Assembly: GCF_001922305.1 (NCBI RefSeq)
Contig: NZ_CP018839.1
Coordinates: 2,356,001-2,420,000 of the forward strand
Reading direction: 5' to 3'
DNA from: Thauera chlorobenzoica
GTDB lineage: Bacteria; Pseudomonadota; Gammaproteobacteria; Burkholderiales; Rhodocyclaceae
Length of the DNA: 64,000 bases
Shown: one piece after another, positions 59,069 to 64,000 of the stretch
How the letters are laid out: each line of letters opens with the position of its first letter
Numbering within the stretch: position 1 is the first letter of the stretch
Translations under genes and position numbers: made by a program
The notes under the pieces: model-generated
What the model was told of the DNA's origin: nothing
Database searches by the model: none
The model's input: the letters and a program-made list of their open reading frames with translations, nothing else

Positions 59069-59103
59069 GGGGAGGGCGCCCACGGACGGGGAGGGCGCCC
59101 ACG
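59069..59103 (+). repeat. 16-bp direct repeat before the gltX terminator
   Basis: GGGGAGGGCGCCCACG occurs twice, at 59069-59084 and 59088-59103. Each copy contains the palindrome GGGCGCCC. The second copy forms the 5' arm of the terminator. Confidence 0.85.
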
Positions 59104-59119
59104 CTTGCGCCCGTTTTTT
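59093..59119 (+). terminator. Terminator of gltX
   Basis: GGGCGC pairs with GCGCCC across an 8-base loop and is followed by G and six T residues. The upstream repeat copy could form a competing stem with the same 3' arm. Confidence 0.75.
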
Positions 59120-59145
59120 GCGGGTATTTCCGCAGGCGGGCTGCG

Positions 59146-61110
59146 TCAGTCCGCGCTCTGGGGGGCGCGGGGCGGGCGCAGCAGGAAGCGTGCCGGATCG
59201 AGCGCCTCGCACAGGTCGCGCTCGAGCGGCAGCGGGTCGCCGTCGAGCACGCTGGCGAGCAGTTCGGCGGCGATCTCCGACCACACCAGGCCGCGCGCAC
59301 CGTAGCCCGACAGCACCCAGGCGTCGGGTTGGCGCGGGATGGCGGCGAGCGGGGTGGCCGGGGCGACTGCGGATGCGGCAGGAAGGGCGCCGACCATCGG
59401 CAGGCGGTCGGGCGAAGTCGGGCGGAAGCCGACGCGGCCGCCGACATCGGCGGGCGCGAGCCCGGCGGTGATGCCCGGCAGCATGGCGTCGAGCCGGGCG
59501 AGGTTGGCGGCGTGGTCGCCCAGGCGTGGCGCCGCATCCTCGTCGTCGCTGTCGAAGCTGGCGCCGGTGCAGTGCTGGCCGTCGACTTCGGGGCTGACGT
59601 AGCCACCGCGGCATACGACCACCCGCGGCGCGTCGCCGGGGGTCGCCGGCAGCAACGAGACCTGGCCGCGCGCGCTGCCGACCGGCAGCAGGCGGGCGGG
59701 GACGAAGTCACGCACCGCGGTGCCGATGGCGAGCACCAGCACCGCGGCGCCGGCGATCTTCACGCCCTGTTCGTCGACGGCGCACCAGCCGTTGTCGTCG
59801 TGCTGCAGGGCGCCGAGCTTGCGGTCGAAATGGGGGCGGACCCGATCGCCGTGACGGGCGAGGTTGGCCGCGCACAGGCTGGGCGGATGCACCCAGCCGC
59901 TGTCGCCGAACCACCAGCCGCCGATCGGCACCGGCCAGCCGGCAAGGGTGGAGGCCTCGTCGGCGTCGACGTAGCGCAGGTGGCCGGGGGGCAGGGCGAG
60001 GCGCTCGACCACGGCGCCCATCTTCGCCGCCTGGGCGTCGTCGCGCGCCAGATGCAGCACGCCGCAGGCCTCGGCCTTCACCGCCTCGCCTGCGGCGCGC
60101 AGGCGGGTGATGTGGCGCCAGCCGTAGAGCGTGCCGGCGCGCGTCAGCCGGCTCATGCGGTTGTCGTCGACGCTGGGGAGCGGGCGCAGCACCCCGGCGA
60201 GGTTGCCGGAGGCGCCGCGGGCGGGCGCGGCGGCGGCGTCGATCAGCTCGATGCTCCAGCCACGGGCGGCGAGGCGCTCGGCCAGCGCGCAGCCGGCGAG
60301 ACCGGCGCCGACGATCAGGGCATGGCGCGGCGCCGCGGCGGGGATCTCCGGCAGGGAGGCGGTATCCGGCCGCCCGCCTGCAGAGCGCACCGCGGCGGTT
60401 TCGGCGCCTCGCAGGCGTCCGCGCAGCATCTGGCGCTTGCCGCCGAAGCCGGGTGTCTTCGTCAGCTCGAAGCCGGCGTCGCGCAGGTGCCGGCGCACCG
60501 CGCCGGCAACCGACCAGGTGGCGAGGGTCGCGTCCGGCGCGGCGAGGCGGGCGAGCAGGCGGCAAAGCTGCGGCGACCACAGTTCGGGGTTCCTGGCCGG
60601 GGAAAAACCGTCGAGGTAGAAGGCGTCGGCCCGGGCGACGAGCTGCACCAGGCCTTCGCGCGCATCGCCCAAATACAGCGTCAGGGTGACGCGCTCGTCG
60701 TCGAGGTGGAGGCGGTGCAGGCCGGGGGCGAGCACCGGCCACTGCGCGCGCAGCGCCGCGGACAGTTCGGCGAACTGCGGCCAGCGCCGGTGCAGGTGGG
60801 CGAGATCGTCGGCGGTGAAAGGGTGGCGTTCGCAGGAAACGAAGTGGAGCCGCCCGCAGCGTTCGGGATCGTCACGCCAGGACGCCCAGGTGGCGAGGAA
60901 ATTGAGCCCCAGGCCGAAGCCGGTCTCCAGCACCACGAAGCGCTCGTGGCCGCGCCAGCGCTGCGGCAGGCCGTTGCCGGCGAGGAACACGTGATTCGCC
61001 TGGCCCAGGCCGCCGTCGGCGGAATGGTAGACGTCGCCGAAGGTGTCGGACCAGGGCGTGCCGTCTTCGGTGAAGGCGAGGCGTGCCGGAACGAGGGGTT
61101 GCGCTGCCAT
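59146..61110 (-). CDS. mnmC: Bifunctional tRNA mnm5s2U biosynthesis protein MnmC
   Basis: A 654-residue fusion enzyme for the last steps of mnm5s2U at the tRNA wobble base. The N-terminal methyltransferase (about 1-235) has ETGFGLGLNFLATW and the FYLDGFSPARNPELW motif. The C-terminal FAD oxidoreductase (about 255-650) has the dinucleotide motif IVGAGLAGCALAERLA and the GYGARGLVWS segment. Both halves are intact. It converges on gltX. Confidence 0.95.
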   Translation of the reverse strand: MAAQPLVPARLAFTEDGTPWSDTFGDVYHSADGGLGQANHVFLAGNGLPQRWRGHERFVVLETGFGLGLNFLATWASWRDDPERCGRLHFVSCERHPFTADDLAHLHRRWPQFAELSAALRAQWPVLAPGLHRLHLDDERVTLTLYLGDAREGLVQLVARADAFYLDGFSPARNPELWSPQLCRLLARLAAPDATLATWSVAGAVRRHLRDAGFELTKTPGFGGKRQMLRGRLRGAETAAVRSAGGRPDTASLPEIPAAAPRHALIVGAGLAGCALAERLAARGWSIELIDAAAAPARGASGNLAGVLRPLPSVDDNRMSRLTRAGTLYGWRHITRLRAAGEAVKAEACGVLHLARDDAQAAKMGAVVERLALPPGHLRYVDADEASTLAGWPVPIGGWWFGDSGWVHPPSLCAANLARHGDRVRPHFDRKLGALQHDDNGWCAVDEQGVKIAGAAVLVLAIGTAVRDFVPARLLPVGSARGQVSLLPATPGDAPRVVVCRGGYVSPEVDGQHCTGASFDSDDEDAAPRLGDHAANLARLDAMLPGITAGLAPADVGGRVGFRPTSPDRLPMVGALPAASAVAPATPLAAIPRQPDAWVLSGYGARGLVWSEIAAELLASVLDGDPLPLERDLCEALDPARFLLRPPRAPQSAD

Positions 61111-61146
61111 GCCGCGGCCGGGAGGAGAAGGTCCGCCGGGCGCCGT

Positions 61147-62067
61147 TCAGTGGGCGGCTGTCCGCGCGGGCAGCAGATGCCTGCCGAGGCTGACGGCCAC
61201 CAGCACCAGCGCGCCGGCGATCACGCCGAACATGCCGTCGAGCAGGCTCGGCAGCAGGGCGCCGCTCAGACCGTCGAGGTCGGCAGTCAGGGTTTCGATC
61301 AGGTGATGCACCGGCGGCAGGCCGTGCGTCAGGATGCCGCCGCCGACGAGGAACATCGCCACCGTGCCCAGCACCGACAGCGTGCGCATCAGCCACGGCG
61401 CCAGCCACAGGATTGCCGCACCGATGCCGCGCGCAACTGCGTTGGCCAGGCGACTGAGGAACAGCCCGGCGTCGTCGAGCTTGACGATGCCGGCGACGAG
61501 GCCGTACACCCCGATCGTCATCATCACCGCGACGCTGACCAGCACCGCGACCTGGGTGCCGAAGTCCATGCCGCCGACGACGCCGAGCGCGATGACGATG
61601 ATCTCCGCCGAAAGGATGAAGTCGGTCCGCACCGCGCCCTTGATCTTGTCCTTCTCCAGTGCGGCCAGATCGGCGTCCGGATCGATCAGCGCCTTCACGA
61701 CCTCGCGGTGGTGTTCGGCGTCTTCCTTGCGGTGCAGGAACTTGTGCACCAGCTTCTCGAAACCTTCGAAGCACAGGAAGGCGCCGCCCAGCATCAGCAG
61801 CGGAGCGATCAGCCAGGGCACGAAGGCGCTGATCGCCAGCGCCGCCGGCACCAGGATCGCCTTGTTGATCAGCGAACCTTTCGCCACCGCCCATACCACC
61901 GGCAGTTCGCGCTCGGCGCGCACACCGGCGACCTGCTGGGCGTTGAGCGCAAGGTCGTCGCCCAGCACGCCGGCGGTCTTCTTGGTTGCGACCTTGGTCA
62001 TCGTGGCGACGTCGTCGAGCACGCTCGCGATGTCGTCGAGAAGCAGGAACAGGCTGCCGCCGGCCAT
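61147..62067 (-). CDS. DUF808 membrane protein (YedI-like)
   Basis: A 306-residue inner-membrane protein of the DUF808 family. The start [21 protein letters not shown], the [20 protein letters not shown] segment and the [19 protein letters not shown] segment are characteristic. Six to eight spans are likely. The function is unknown. The ATG at 62067 matches the family start; the longer ORF overlaps lysS. Confidence 0.92.
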   Translation of the reverse strand: MAGGSLFLLLDDIASVLDDVATMTKVATKKTAGVLGDDLALNAQQVAGVRAERELPVVWAVAKGSLINKAILVPAALAISAFVPWLIAPLLMLGGAFLCFEGFEKLVHKFLHRKEDAEHHREVVKALIDPDADLAALEKDKIKGAVRTDFILSAEIIVIALGVVGGMDFGTQVAVLVSVAVMMTIGVYGLVAGIVKLDDAGLFLSRLANAVARGIGAAILWLAPWLMRTLSVLGTVAMFLVGGGILTHGLPPVHHLIETLTADLDGLSGALLPSLLDGMFGVIAGALVLVAVSLGRHLLPARTAAH

Positions 62068-62075
62068 GGTGGGGA

Positions 62076-63575
<1,500 letters not shown>

Positions 63576-63696
63576 GGCGTCGTGGTGAAATCGAAGGAAA
63601 TGGGATGCGGGCACGGGCGCGCGGCCGGTGCGAAGGGGGTAATTGTGGCAGGGCCGGCAGGGCGGGGCAAATGCGGATGCGGGTGGGCGGGCGCGC

Positions 63697-64000
63697 TCAT
63701 CCTGCCCGGGTGAGCACGCCGATCGGGGGCGCCCATTCGCTGCCGGGCGATTTCTTCCTCGTCACCAGGGTCAGTTGTGCCGGGGCGAAGACGTTGGCGT
63801 TGTGGGTGACCGGGGTGGTGATCAGGTACTGCGCGCGGGTGGCGCGCAGGAAGGTGCCGACGCGGTCGATGTTGGCGACGTCGAGGTGGGCGAAGGGCTC
63901 GTCGATGAAGACGAAACCGCCCGGGCGGGCCTCGTCCATCAGCAGGCCGATCAACAGGATCAGCGACTTCATCACCTGCTGGCCGCCCGAGGCCTCGCCG
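63697..64000 (-). CDS. SMC/ABC-type ATPase, C-terminal fragment (5' end outside window)
   Basis: The frame is open to the window edge, so this is the C-terminal end of a larger protein. At the edge lies the ABC signature ASGGQQ, then a Walker [13 protein letters not shown] with the D-loop, and a switch-type His in [10 protein letters not shown]. These are features of SMC/Rad50-like ATPases. Typical SMC has LSGGEKA rather than ASGGQQ, so this is not the housekeeping condensin. It might be a MukB-, RecN- or defence-type ATPase; the rest is needed to tell. Confidence 0.75.
   Translation of the reverse strand, partial: GEASGGQQVMKSLILLIGLLMDEARPGGFVFIDEPFAHLDVANIDRVGTFLRATRAQYLITTPVTHNANVFAPAQLTLVTRKKSPGSEWAPPIGVLTRAG

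Overview
The window is 64 kb of high-GC, gene-dense chromosome. The content fits a betaproteobacterium, most likely of the Rhodocyclales/Zoogloeaceae type (Thauera or Azoarcus relatives). This is an inference from gene content and order: rimP-nusA-infB-rbfA-truB-rpsO-pnp, a yciV-yciO-M50-trpS-scpA-scpB-rluB run, a sufR-B-C-D-S-U-T operon, a hemerythrin/DUF2249/membrane-protein operon with an FNR/DNR-type box, and abundant c-di-GMP signalling. I see no insertion sequence, prophage, CRISPR array or rRNA operon. The only obvious mobile-type module is a small FitAB/VapBC-like toxin-antitoxin pair.

Layout. 1-6442: the end of a PiT phosphate permease, a DUF3301 protein, folE (minus), an unknown helical protein coupled to YaeQ, and a large PhnD-like/PAS/PAS/GGDEF/EAL protein (minus). 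6612-9195: a DEAD-box RNA helicase and a cold-shock protein with a long leader. 9195-16313: an RbgA/YlqF-type GTPase, a PHP phosphoesterase, YciO, a site-2 protease, trpS, scpA, scpB and rluB. 16400-25600: the transcription/translation operon from rimP to pnp, with a terminator-like hairpin in the rimP leader. 25636-27555: dksA, two small uncertain ORFs, and a tRNA-Pro/Arg/His operon. 27610-35540: the hemerythrin operon, an MFS transporter, a 1239-residue DUF748 protein and a DUF3617 protein. 35661-42151: the complete SUF iron-sulfur assembly operon with its Rrf2 regulator. 42312-45231: a small ORF, a heme oxygenase and a bacteriophytochrome diguanylate cyclase. 45292-49820: a GST, an O-acetylhomoserine sulfhydrylase, the toxin-antitoxin pair, a DUF423 protein and RlmI. 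49960-57238: a four-gene phosphorelay operon ending in c-di-GMP control. 57598-64000: gltX, mnmC, a DUF808 membrane protein, lysS and the C-terminus of an SMC/ABC-type ATPase.

How the parts work together. About half the window is housekeeping: translation factors, tRNA modification, aminoacyl-tRNA synthetases and Fe-S assembly. On top of this lie three separate c-di-GMP input routes: a periplasmic ligand (PhnD-like domain), red/far-red light (bacteriophytochrome with its own biliverdin source), and a MASE1/CHASE hybrid-kinase phosphorelay with a REC-EAL output. The hemerythrin operon suggests a response to low oxygen or nitric oxide. Starts were chosen by family alignment from memory, Shine-Dalgarno spacing and gene overlap; no database search was possible.
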